A DNA stretch of 64,000 bases from Gordionus sp. m RMFG-2023 (Eukaryota > Nematomorpha > Gordioida > Chordodea > Parachordodidae): NCBI RefSeq assembly GCF_954871325.1, contig NC_088775.1:38231561-38295560 (forward strand), in the 5' to 3' direction. Below are positions 38,150 through 64,000 of the stretch, in pieces. The position numbers and the translations under genes are program-made. The first letter of the stretch is position 1, and each line of letters opens with the position of its first letter. A model generated the notes under the pieces. That model saw nothing but the letters and a program-made list of their open reading frames with translations, did not search any database and had not been told where the DNA came from.

Positions 38150-39235
38150 ATGATTTTTTGATGTAACTCCTCCAAATGTTTTTATTTCACTATCATACAG
38201 TCATCCTACTATACAATCTCTCGCATAATGACCAATATTACGACACATAAAACATGTTATATCTTCCACATTTCTTTTTTCATAAATATTATTTCCTACA
38301 TTTTTCTATATTCCACCGCTGGAAATGCTTTGGAATTTCCCTGTTGATTTTTATAACACTTATCCTGATTACCAAACTTTCCACAATTTTCATACTCAGC
38401 TGTAATTTTTTGTTTATTCCTTCATTACATTCTATGCTTATATGACCATATATTCCACAATTATAACACGCTTTATTTTGACCTCCCTATTTTATTGATT
38501 CCTTCTATATTCCATTCTATCTTTATCTTCCCCTATATTTTTTTCATAATTTCGCTCTATTTTTTTTTCTCCTCCAATTCTTTTATCTTTATTTCATTTC
38601 CGTCATTTCTACTCTTAATATTTCCTTTTCTTTTTTTTTAAATTCAATTTTATCCAATTTTTCTTTATTTTTTCTTTCCAATTCTTCTATCTTATTTCTT
38701 TCATTTTCCCATTCTTCTCTCATTATTTTTCTCATTTTTTCAATTTCTTATCTATTTCATCCTTTTCTTTTTCAGAATCTTGTTTTATCAATCTTATTTT
38801 ATTCGCCTCTTTATTACTATTTCTTTTTTTATACTAAATATAAATACTTAATATTAGACTTAAAACTAATACTAAATAAATACATTGAGATAAATTTCTG
38901 ATCTCTATGTAATTATAAGATCTTATAACTTTTTTGTTAAACAATTTTTATTTTAATTCACCTCACAATTTATTCTAATTTTTGTGTATTTATAATAAAT
39001 TTATTAAAAATTTTATTATAAAAATCTTTATAATACTAAATCAAAAAAAAATATGCTAAAGCTATTATTGTTAACAAAATTGTTAGCTAAAACATTAAAT
39101 TTCAATAAATAAAAATATTTTACTTTCGATTATAAATTTTTCCTTTTTCCACCGTGATTGTATATTTTATTAGTACACTGCGTCGTCCACTTCCCAGATA
39201 TCTTCTCCGTTGGGAATAAAAAAAATAAACGGCAC
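38150..39235 (-). pseudogene. gag-like region with CCHC knuckles
   Basis: The minus strand has a nucleic-acid-binding CX2CX4HX4C knuckle, 'CFMCRNIGHYARDC' (38213-38254), and a second knuckle-like block, 'CYNCGIYGH', near 38440-38470. Upstream is a long lysine- and glutamate-rich, probably coiled-coil stretch. This is the layout of a nucleocapsid behind a gag region. The region is broken in several places. Confidence 0.6.
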
Positions 39236-39336
39236 CAACTGTCAAGGAAAAGAAAGAAGCTCTGAATTATAATTTGAGAATAGATTTTTTCACACTTTTA
39301 AATATTTTATTTCTTTTTCTTCTTTCACATCATACA

Positions 39337-42300
39337 CAGGGTTGCCATGTCTCCCCCCATCAGCGGGAGACTCCCGCAATTTTTTAGTTTACACGCAGAC
39401 ATCTCTCTCCCGCAAAACTACCGCAATTGGAATCTTCCGCAAAAATCTACAGCAATTTTTTAATTTCTCCCGCAATTTTTTTTAATAGTATTTTAATAGT
39501 ATTTTAACGTTTTTAATATATAAATAATAATTTTGAGAGACATTAATTGATTATTTTTATATTTTTAAAATATTAAATATTTATTCGAAAAACATGTCTA
39601 GTTTGTATTTCTTTCTATCCTGTTTTATTTTTATCCAATGATAAATCTTTCATTCATATAAGTCAGTACAGGGGAGTATATCAACATCTATTGCAATACA
39701 AAATTATTCTCAAAAATAATAAATAATACATATGCAACTACATTTGCGGAAATCGTATACATCTATCATGTAGTTCAACATTCACAGAGCTATATCATCA
39801 CAATGTGGGTCGAATCTTTTTCTTATGATATATAACGACTCCATATAAGTGCAAACCTTACTTGTGGCAGAACAAAAATGAGCAAGGCTATCACAAGTGT
39901 TTTAGCATCTGAATCCTAGAGGTCAATTCCAGTCTACATGACAAGATTTTTACTGGATGCAAACCCCCTTCAAAAACCTTTGCTTCAAAGAATTTATAAA
40001 GAATAACTTAAATTAATCTATCTCTACTACCAACTATAGATATTTTATGAATATAAAGAATTTATTTTTTAGAAAATAAATTCAATTAAAAAATCCATTA
40101 TTTACAATGAATTAATTATTATGGCATTATGAGCTTGCTGAAATATCTAAACCTTTTAAATTACATTTAAAAGGATAGTTTTTTGGAAAACAATGTGTAT
40201 GATTGTTTGCAATATATAGATTTGGTCGATGAATTGTATTATAATAATGCTATAAGTATTAATTTTTACAGCATTAAATTTTGTCCTATTTCATTTCAAA
40301 ATTTAATAGATAACCCGCCAAAAAATTTATCCTACCCCCATTAAAGCAGCTTACCCCCTACCCCCTCAAAAAAAGGATGCAAACTGTTTCTACCCCTCCC
40401 GCTCAAGTGGAGGCTGGTCATTTCTAGAATAAGGGAAATATTAAAACATTTCCCTCGATCCTTCGCTATTTCAACAAGAATAAGAACATTTCAATAAAAC
40501 TGTTAAAATTTTTACCTCGGATAGTGGACAACAATGTAGCTAGCCACATAATAGTAAATATAGCTTATTCAGGGTTATCAATGATTTGCATGTCAGATTT
40601 CTGCGCTGATAATGCCTCTGTAAATTTTGTCAAAAACCAAAGTTACCGAATTGAGGCAGCACAATAATGAATTAATACCAATTGGATGTATATGCCATAT
40701 ACTACATAATTCTTACAAGAAGTCAATGAATGTACTATCTGTGGATGTCGAAATAATTGTGATGAAATGTTTTAACGAATTTAGTTCACCAACTAAAAGA
40801 GTTAATGAATTAAAAAAGTTGGTGAAGTGGTCTGACTTGGAATGGTGTGAGTTGTTGCGATATATACCTATTAGGTGGTTGTCATTAATACCTGCCAACG
40901 ATAGAATTTTAAAATTTTACAAACTTAAAAAAATACTTTTTAAATAGAGATTTTAAAAGCTGTCCTAAATTTTTGAAAATTTTTTTCCTCGGATAGTGGA
41001 AAATTCAACAATGTAGCTAGCCACATAATAGTAAATATAGCTGATTCAGGGTTATCAATGATTTGCATGTCAGCTTAGTTACCGAATTGGGGCAGCACAA
41101 GAATGAATTAATACCAATTGGCTGTATATGCCATATACTACATGAAGGCAATGAATGTATTATCTGTGGATGTTCGAAATAATTATAATGAAATGTTTTA
41201 ACGAATTGAGTTTATCAACTAAAAGAGTTAATGAATTAAAAGTGTTGGTGTAGTGGTATGACTTGGAATGGGTGAGTTGTTGCGATATATACCTATCAGG
41301 TGGTTATCATTAATACCTGCCATCGATAGAATTTTAAAATTTTACAAACCCTTAAAAAAATACTTCTTAAATAGATATTTTAAAAGCTGTCCTAAATTTT
41401 TGAAAAATTTTTTCGAGTATGAAATGGCAGAAGCATATTTGGGATTCGTTTCACATGTAGGAAATCTACTTCATGCAGTTAATATTCAGTTGCAATCAGA
41501 ATGTTCTTTATTAAAAAAGATTCACAAAATCATGCTACAGCTATGTTCATCTTTCTAGTTAAAAATTGATAATAAATTTTATGGCGCTTTTGATAAAAAT
41601 ATTATATTAAAATGCTCAAATAATACTCTAATTAATACATTTTTATATGAAGCAGATATTTTTATTAAAACAATTTTGGAATATTTACAATCGAAATTTG
41701 ATTTAAATAACTCTATTTACAAATGTATAAATATTATGACTTTGGAATAGAAACCATCAATTGATGGTTTTTATAATTTAATAAATATATTAAAAATACC
41801 TAAAGACATTGATGTCTTTTTTGTGATTGTAATTCTCTCAATTTTTTATGATATGCCAAAATACTTAGTTAGAAGGTCTAAAAGCAAAAGAGAAATGGGT
41901 AGAATTTTTTCGTAATAAGGATATATCCCCATGCTTTGAAAAAATATGCATGTCTTCTCCTTACCTCATTCTAATGCCTCATCCGAGCCTATTTTTAGCC
42001 TGATGAGGATTGCCTGGAAAAAGAGAGTAATCGGATTGCTTTAACAACATTAGAGGCCGAGCTAATGGTTAAACAAATATATAATATGTCATGCCAGGAA
42101 TTTTATAAATATCTCTATATCGACTGTAAACATTTAGTTCTATTATTTAAAAATCTCAAATAAAATATAATTAAGTTATAGCAATGGCGCCATAAAATTC
42201 AATTATTAACTGTAAAGATGAACACATCTGCAGCATAATTTTGTGAATCTTTGTTAAGATTCTTCCGATTGAAACTACACATTAATAGCATGTTGTAGAT

Positions 42301-43618
42301 TTCCTACATGGGAAATCATTCCTAAATATACCTCTACCAATTATTGAAAAAAATTTTCAAAATGTTAGGACAGCTTTTATAATCTTTATTTAAATATTTT
42401 TTAACGGTTTATATAATTTTAAAATTCTACGATGGCGGGTATTAGGAACATATCGCACCAACATTGTGCTGACTCAATTCTGTAAATACACTCTGTTTTT
42501 ACCAAATTCACTGAGGCATTATCAAAAAAGTTGACTTGCAATTTATTGATAATCTCGAATCTGCTATATTTACCATTATATGGTTAGCTATGTCTTTGGA
42601 TTTTTCACTATTTGAGGGGAAAAAATTTAATAGTTTGATTGAAACGACCTTAATTTTGTTGTAATAGCGGAGGATGGAAATATTTTATTATTTCCCTTAT
42701 TAGATGCATCTCTTAGAATTGCATATGTATTCTCATCTTTCAAATCTTCAAGAATTGACCTCCTTTATTTAGGTCCTAAAACATTGATGATAGCTTTGCT
42801 CATTTTTGTTCTACAGGTATAGTTTTCATTTATATTAGAGTTGTTAAATATTCTGGGAAAAAGATTCTACCAACATTGTGATGATAAGTATCTCTGTGAA
42901 GGTTGTACTACAAGATACAATGTTGTGATGATTTAATGAAACATATAGACGAATAAATTAAAACCCATCCACATAAAATTATAATCTTTGCAAAAATAAT
43001 TAAAATATAGACAATATTGAAATTTTTTTTATTTATTCCTTTTGTTATTTTAATTATTTTTGCAAAGATTATAATTTTATATGGATGGGTTTTAATTTAA
43101 TCGTCAATATGTTTCATTAAATCATCACAACACTGTAAGTGAGTACAATTGCCGCAATTGTAGTTACATCTGTAATATTTCTTATTTTTGGAGTACGTTA
43201 TTATGCATTTAAACGTGATAAGTGATAATTTAGCGCCTATCCCTATAATGTTATAAACACACACGGTAGATTTTGAATTGCGTTAGTTTTGCGGAACATT
43301 CACAAATAATATACTTTTAATTGTAAAATTAAAATCGTTTTTTTTATAAAATTTTATTGTTTGCATTCTTTTATATTTAAAAAAGATCGTTGGTTTTTTT
43401 TATAAATTAATATATTTTAATAAATCAAGATGTAATTTTATTTTGAAAAATAGATACCGACTTTGTATTTATATAAACTAATTATAAAAAATAATAGGCT
43501 GATAGGACCGCAAAAATTTTTTTTTTGCAATTTTTATATTTATACCCCAATTTTCATATTTCTCCTGCATAATACCAAATTTCTCCCGCAATTTGAAAAT
43601 TTTGACCTGGCAACCCTG
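39337..43618. mobile_element. hAT element with three transposase segment copies (4,282 bp)
   Basis: The exact duplication ATCATACA (39329-39336 and 43619-43626) splits the right LTR. Ends read CAGGGTTGCCA on the left and CAGGGTTGCCAGG inverted on the right, with 'CTCCCGCAATTTT' subterminal motifs. Transposase pieces of the ZNF862/KIAA1586 group occur on plus at about 40560-40945 ('GCICHILHNSYKK', 'LLRYIPIRWLSLIPA'), again on plus at about 41040-41560, and inverted at about 42900-42180. A C-terminal block ('SEPIFSLMR') lies near 41985. An inverted repeat of about 85 bases lies at 42918-43128. All frames are broken. Confidence 0.85.
42918..43128. repeat. inverted repeat, ~85-base arms
   Basis: The arms 42918-43010 and 43043-43128 match almost perfectly in opposite orientation (one reads 'AAACCCATCCACATAAAATT'), with a loop of about 30 bases. 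It marks the point where an inverted transposase copy joins the right arm of the hAT element. Confidence 0.85.
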
Positions 43619-44229
43619 ATCATACAACATAAAAATTAATCGCCGATTTTTAACAAAATCTAATATATTTCTTCTTAATTTTATTTTTTTTATCAATTAT
43701 TTTTTATATAATAAATAAATATATTATAATACAACAATCTGAGTTCTTCGTTGGTTAATAACAAGCCTAGATTAGAACTAGGTACAGTTTCTAACTACGG
43801 CTTTGTAGTGTAAGTAATCGACGCAATGCTGTATCAATGGAAAATTCTAGTCTCTTTGTTTTAGTGAATCTATATATGGGCGATTTGGGGCATTTTTGCT
43901 CCAGAGGTCTAGTGCTGTCATACAATATAGGTCGATATCCAAGTCTCCAAGTGCAAAATTTAGCAACTGAGGATAAAAAGATAATAATTTGTTTAACTTA
44001 ATTATTATATTATATTAATTTTAAAAAGATAAAGTAAAAATTTTTATAAAACTTAATTTTAAATATTTTTTTAATAATATATATTTGTTTCTAGAACCAA
44101 AATTCATTAGTGGCATTAATTTTTAAAAAATATTAACCTATATTTATTTTAAAATATTCTAGGTTTGTTTAAAAATATAAACCTAGATTTATTTAAAAAT
44201 ATAAAAAAGGTTTATATAAAATTTAAATA

Positions 44230-46335
44230 TGTAATAAAATAAACACCAACTTGTTTAGAGGAAAAAATGATGAAGGATCAAACTTAGAATGATATGAAGA
44301 AAAGGTTTTGCTAGGAGAAGAATTGCTGAGAGAGTGTTTGAAATATTTTATAGCCTAGGCTTATTTTAAAATATAATATTTAATAATACAAATCAGGGGC
44401 GTCGCTAGCCTTTACAATCTCAGGGGGTTCAGCTAAAATTTGCGGATTTTCTCATTTATTATATTATGTACACAATAAACTGGCATATAAATAATTAAAA
44501 CAATATAAGACATTTCTAAATATAAAATTTTTTTAATACAAAATCTATTTATTACATTATAAAATATTTTCGATTGCTGATATAAAAAAATTAGCGTCTA
44601 AAGAATTACAAGTGATAAAAAAGATTAATTAATTCATACATATGACTCAATTTATAATAGTTTTTAAAAACCACATAATGTAATAATATAATTCTTAGCA
44701 ACTTACATTGACAAAAAGTTATCAAACTAATATAACTCTGTTACCATTTTACACATTTATAGAATGGACTAATAAGGAAAAATTTATAGGCAATCTGCAA
44801 TTCTTGAAGAAGAGAGTATAAACGACCAATCCAAATCATAAAACTATTAAGTGGTTAGAGCTTCCTTTTAGATGCCATGATAGTAGCTAGATAAGTAATT
44901 TAGAAAATTATTGTGAGATATCAAATTTCTAAAAGATTATCATCCATTTTAAAGGATATATAATATATAAACGACTACACAGTTGACCATTATTTTTAAT
45001 CTAAAATATGCAATCATATGCTCACAGCCGTTGTAGTAATAATCTTAAATTACATAGCAACACAAATAATAGATGCTGTTTAATTTGCAGTAATAGCCAT
45101 GACACTCACGATGTAAACTAGTATCAGAATTTATTATGTTGGATAAATTGATAAAATAAAAACACTAAAAATCGGAAGAAATAATTGTACAAATATATTG
45201 AAGCCTTGAGTTATTTACATGGCAAGGATACCCTATTAGAAATGAAACATTTTGGAACTATAAAATAAGGACCAGAGTGATATGATAAAACAATTAAGAT
45301 TTTATGTCGCATTACCTCTAGTTCGTATATATATCTTAAAAAATATACTTGTATTAAAAATTTAACTAAAACTGTTTTTTGAAAAAGAAAAAAATAGCTT
45401 TCCTAACGTAAAAAAGAAAAGATATCAAATTTATTACATATATTATAGGATGAATAATAAAATGTTTAATTTTTAAATTATTTATAACTAAATAGATGGC
45501 GTTAAATACTTAAAAGCAAATTGTTCTTATATTTATTATTAAAAGCATTTATTAGTAAAATTCATTATAATATTAGCTGTAATATATTATAACTGTCAAA
45601 TACGTCTATAAAAGTGACATTTTATTTAATATCTGTATATAATAAAGGATTATAAACTATATATCTACTTATTTACTTTTTATTATACTTATTTGGGCCT
45701 TGAAAATATTTTTACAATTGATTAATCATTTTGAATTCTGCTAATTACAATATTAAATTTGTAACTTTTCAATTAATAAATGATTATATTTATTTAATTA
45801 GGGTTATAAAATAATTTAAATAATAATTGTCAATGAAGCTTCAACTGTTAATACTAAATTAATATTTAGTGAGTGATATTGATATTCTATTTTTAACACA
45901 AAATTTGATTGCTAGCTGACATATTGAAAATATAATTTATATGTATTAATTTAATCTAATATTTAAAATAGTATTCATTTAATAAATATTTAGATGGTCT
46001 TATTAATTTTAAATAATAAAATTAAATCTATATTTTACTTAATAGAATTATAAAAGAAATCTTTCAGGGGACAACCAAAAAAATTTATTTTTAGTTCAAG
46101 GGGCTAAGATTCCATTAAAAAAATTTTTGCTTCAGCGGGCTTTTTCAATTTTCCAGGGGACTCGAGCTTCTGGCCCCCCCCTTAGCGACGCCACTGATAC
46201 AAATACTAACTTGTTTAATGAAAAATGCCAAAGTGTTGAAGTTAAAATGATATGAATAAAAAGCTGTGCTAGTGGAAGAATTATTGATTGAAATATCAGT
46301 GTACATTTAAAAGGCTAGATTTTATTGAAATATCT
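44230..46335. repeat. diverged direct repeats flanking the 44394-46196 element
   Basis: About 44245-44335 and 46205-46295 share 'AACTTGTTTA', 'AATGATATGAA', 'GTGCTAG/TTGCTAG' and 'GGAAGAATT', spaced alike. This older duplication of roughly 100 bases predates the insertion between them. Nothing coding is seen in either copy. Confidence 0.55.
44394..46196. mobile_element. non-autonomous hAT-like element (1,803 bp)
   Basis: ATACAAAT is exact on both sides (44386-44393 and 46197-46204). Ends read CAGGGGCGTCGCTA and, inverted, CAGTGGCGTCGCTA, close to the CAGTGGCGTAGC ends of the 26790-30239 element. The body is AT-rich and I find no open frame of note. It ends about 680 bases upstream of the ABCF1 start. 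Confidence 0.9.
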
Positions 46336-46639
46336 TGTAGATTTAAATCTGTAAAAGTGAAGTTATAATATAAAATATTTTACATTTTTTATCAATATAA
46401 AAACAATAGATACTTTTTTTGGTATTGGTCAAAGGAATAGGAAACAAATGAGAGTAAAATATTAGGGAATCACTATAAGATATCCATAAATGTTATTAAA
46501 ATATAAATAAAACCTATCTGATGGATTTAATGATAGATTATTTGGTAAAAACACATTTGCTTCTATCACTTTGTTATAATATCCTCTCTTAAAAATACGT
46601 ATTTATAAAATATACAATAAGACATCTATGAGATAAATA

Positions 46640-46872
46640 CTCTTTTGTTTAAAATTCTTTTGCCTTTTTTCAATTTTTATTTGATAAATACGTCGCGATG
46701 ACATAATAGTGAGGGTATGACATAGTGAGGATATCGGAAAATTATAATATAGTTAAAATTTATTTTGAATTTAAGTTATTTACCAACCCGACAGGATTTA
46801 TCAGATTTAGCATTATTCATAATTTAATAAATTCACGAATCCATTTACAAATTTACACTTTCAGGTTTTGAA
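46640..46872 (+). promoter_or_regulatory. likely ABCF1 5' region with a splice-acceptor-like site
   Basis: Directly before the ABCF1 start codon, 'TTTACACTTTCAG' (about 46852-46864) looks like a 3' splice site, leaving only eight bases before the ATG. This implies an upstream untranslated exon or a trans-spliced leader. A relatively GC-rich block at 46686-46735 ('TACGTCGCGATGACAT', 'AGTGAGGATATCGG') is a promoter candidate. No TATA box can be told from background. Confidence 0.4.
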
Positions 46873-62854
<15,982 letters not shown>

Positions 62855-64000
62855 GTATGTTATCAAATAATTTTTTGGAAAAATTTATTTACTATTTTAT
62901 TAAATTATGGCTTGAAAAAAACCTTGTTATTTTTAAGGGATTTTTAGACGACGAGGATAAGGGACCTATATATAAAACATTTATCAATTTTAACTAGATT
63001 TTGGCATGGAGTACAGGGTTTGGCATAAAGTTGCAAATAGCCTTATATTATAGAAAGTTTTACGTTATAATTCTTCCGTTTTGAAAATGTAACGAAGAGC
63101 TACCATAACCATTATATATTTGTTTGGGTAATTTAACGTTTGTTTAGCATTTTTTTAAAAATAAAAATATTTAAAATGGAATTTCTTTGTATTAATTAAC
63201 GGAAAATAAGGAATCCAATAAAAAGAGGGAATAGGATTTCTTCATTTTTATAATTTATTCATTGTGCGATTCATTTATTATTTATTTATTTTAAAATGAA
63301 GATATATAAACTAAAAATTATTTATTCCTATTTACTTAAAATTTAGAACTAGTGTTAAAAATCTCAATTTGGCCGATTTTTTAAATATAAAATCAGATAA
63401 CTCAAGTGAGACCTGCCGGCCAGGATTTAAGCCCGACCTGGGTACACGGGCGTGCGGTATTATTAATTTTTTATATACCTGGGTCTGCCTAAGAAATTCT
63501 TTTTAAATATGTGAGCCAGGCTTAAAAAAAATTTTTTCAAAAATACCCAGGCCGGGCCTTATATTTATAAAATAAATATTTTAAATCGCCACTATTATAT
63601 ATAAAAATTAAAAATAAGTATAATATATTTTAAGATAATCGGGGCCGGGCTGAAATTTTAAAAAATTCCGGACCAGGCCATGTAAATAGTACCTCTGCGA
63701 GACTTTGATATATTCAATTTTTTATTATTATGATGGATAAATTCCTAATTAAATTTACATTCTACATATAAGTTGATAAATATTTTATGAGATCCTGTAC
63801 CGGACCAGGGATGTGAACCCGGACCCTGAACCCTCGTATGCTGTACCCGAACCCGAATCCCTTTTAAAAGTGAAGAGTCCAAGGTGTCATAAAAAATTTA
63901 TACATAAAAAATTTATAAAATAAAAATATTTTTTTAAAAAATAATAACATAAAAATATTTTTTTAAAAAATAATTTTTATTAACTTTTTTTCGTGGAATC
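62855..64000. other. start of ABCF1 intron 9 with MITE debris
   Basis: No further ABCF1 exon is recognised, so the remaining exons lie to the right. Repeat debris: about 63395-63715 has 'GTGAGACCTGCCGGCC' on the left and 'CCAGGCC...AGTACCTCTGCGAGAC' on the right, a decayed copy of the 7473/60206 MITE family with no clear duplication. At about 63809, 'CAGGGATGTGAACCCGG' looks like the left end of another hAT-type element running off the window. Confidence 0.45.

Larger units (their letters stand above)
33178..43736 (-). mobile_element. short LTR retrotransposon, gag and protease only, hit by two hAT elements
   Basis: Two LTRs of 211 bases (33178-33388; 39240-43736 with the hAT removed) start TGTCAAGG and end ACAACA. 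Flanking 5-mers ATATG and ATCTG agree at four of five. On the minus strand the order is a primer-site-like 'TTGGTGCCG' next to the right LTR, a lysine-rich gag-like region with CCHC knuckles (38.2-39.2 kb), an aspartic protease (37632-37964), then acidic low-complexity repeats. No reverse transcriptase or integrase was recognised. Without the two hATs the element would be about 4.3 kb. It is broken, with several disruptions besides the insertions, and was probably non-autonomous. Confidence 0.75.
32620..43990 (-). mobile_element. reverse-transcriptase element fossil, C-terminal part, split in two
   Basis: The minus-strand pieces 43990-43737 and 33177-32620 belong together. The first has 'SSNLGLLLTNEELR'. 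The second has a Cys/His block ('CVLCETH', 'HCHFSKGRLPRHH'), then 'LEPSGLSPDNQTRP', 'FVPVVSDTFGSFGPQ' and 'ITGDPKEGLYLRQRIS'. This is the C-terminal domain of a reverse-transcriptase protein family widespread in invertebrates. I cannot place its class. The piece is less AT-rich than its neighbours. The LTR element at 33178-43736 inserted between the halves, and the copy is damaged in several further places. Confidence 0.7.

Overview
The window is a very AT-rich eukaryotic nuclear sequence, most likely from an invertebrate animal. Two host genes can be read exon by exon: a UTP20-like nucleolar protein on the minus strand (8.1-15.5 kb) and an ABCF1-type ABC ATPase on the plus strand (46.9-62.9 kb and beyond the right edge). 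Many introns are tiny (41-68 bases), while a few have swollen to several kilobases with mobile elements. The kinds of elements (hAT families related to ZNF862 and ZMYM1, Harbinger and CACTA MITEs, LINEs, Gypsy) fit a metazoan. Tiny introns and divergent proteins would suit a fast-evolving parasite, such as a myxozoan, orthonectid or dicyemid, but the sequence does not settle this.

Layout. 1-8.1 kb is decayed, AT-rich DNA with hAT debris, a tRNA-like sequence and an unidentified coding-like stretch. 8.1-15.5 kb is the UTP20-like gene. Its 5.2-kb intron holds a Harbinger MITE and an antisense LINE that was itself hit by two hAT elements. 16.3-30.8 kb is one old Ty3/Gypsy fossil on the minus strand, split by a hAT-like element whose ends are long arrays of a 13-base GC-rich unit, by a LINE, and by another hAT-like element carrying a chain of exon-like repeats. 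30.8-32.6 kb is a homopurine tract and quiet AT-rich DNA. 32.6-44.0 kb is a second nest: a reverse-transcriptase fossil is split by a small LTR element, and that element was hit by one hAT in its interior and by another inside its LTR. 44.4-46.2 kb is a clean non-autonomous hAT-like element.

46.9-62.9 kb holds nine ABCF1 exons covering the lysine-rich N-terminus and the first ATP-binding domain. Every exon joint keeps reading phase. Its introns contain a higher-order tandem array with an inverted tail, a hAT fragment, a 4.2-kb element with an unidentified coding-like region, and CACTA and hAT MITEs.

Eleven insertions show an 8/8 target duplication and two more match 6/8 or 7/8, so much of the insertion order can be read directly. 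The two host genes look functional. UTP20 acts in 18S rRNA processing and ABCF1 in translation initiation, but nothing here links their regulation.
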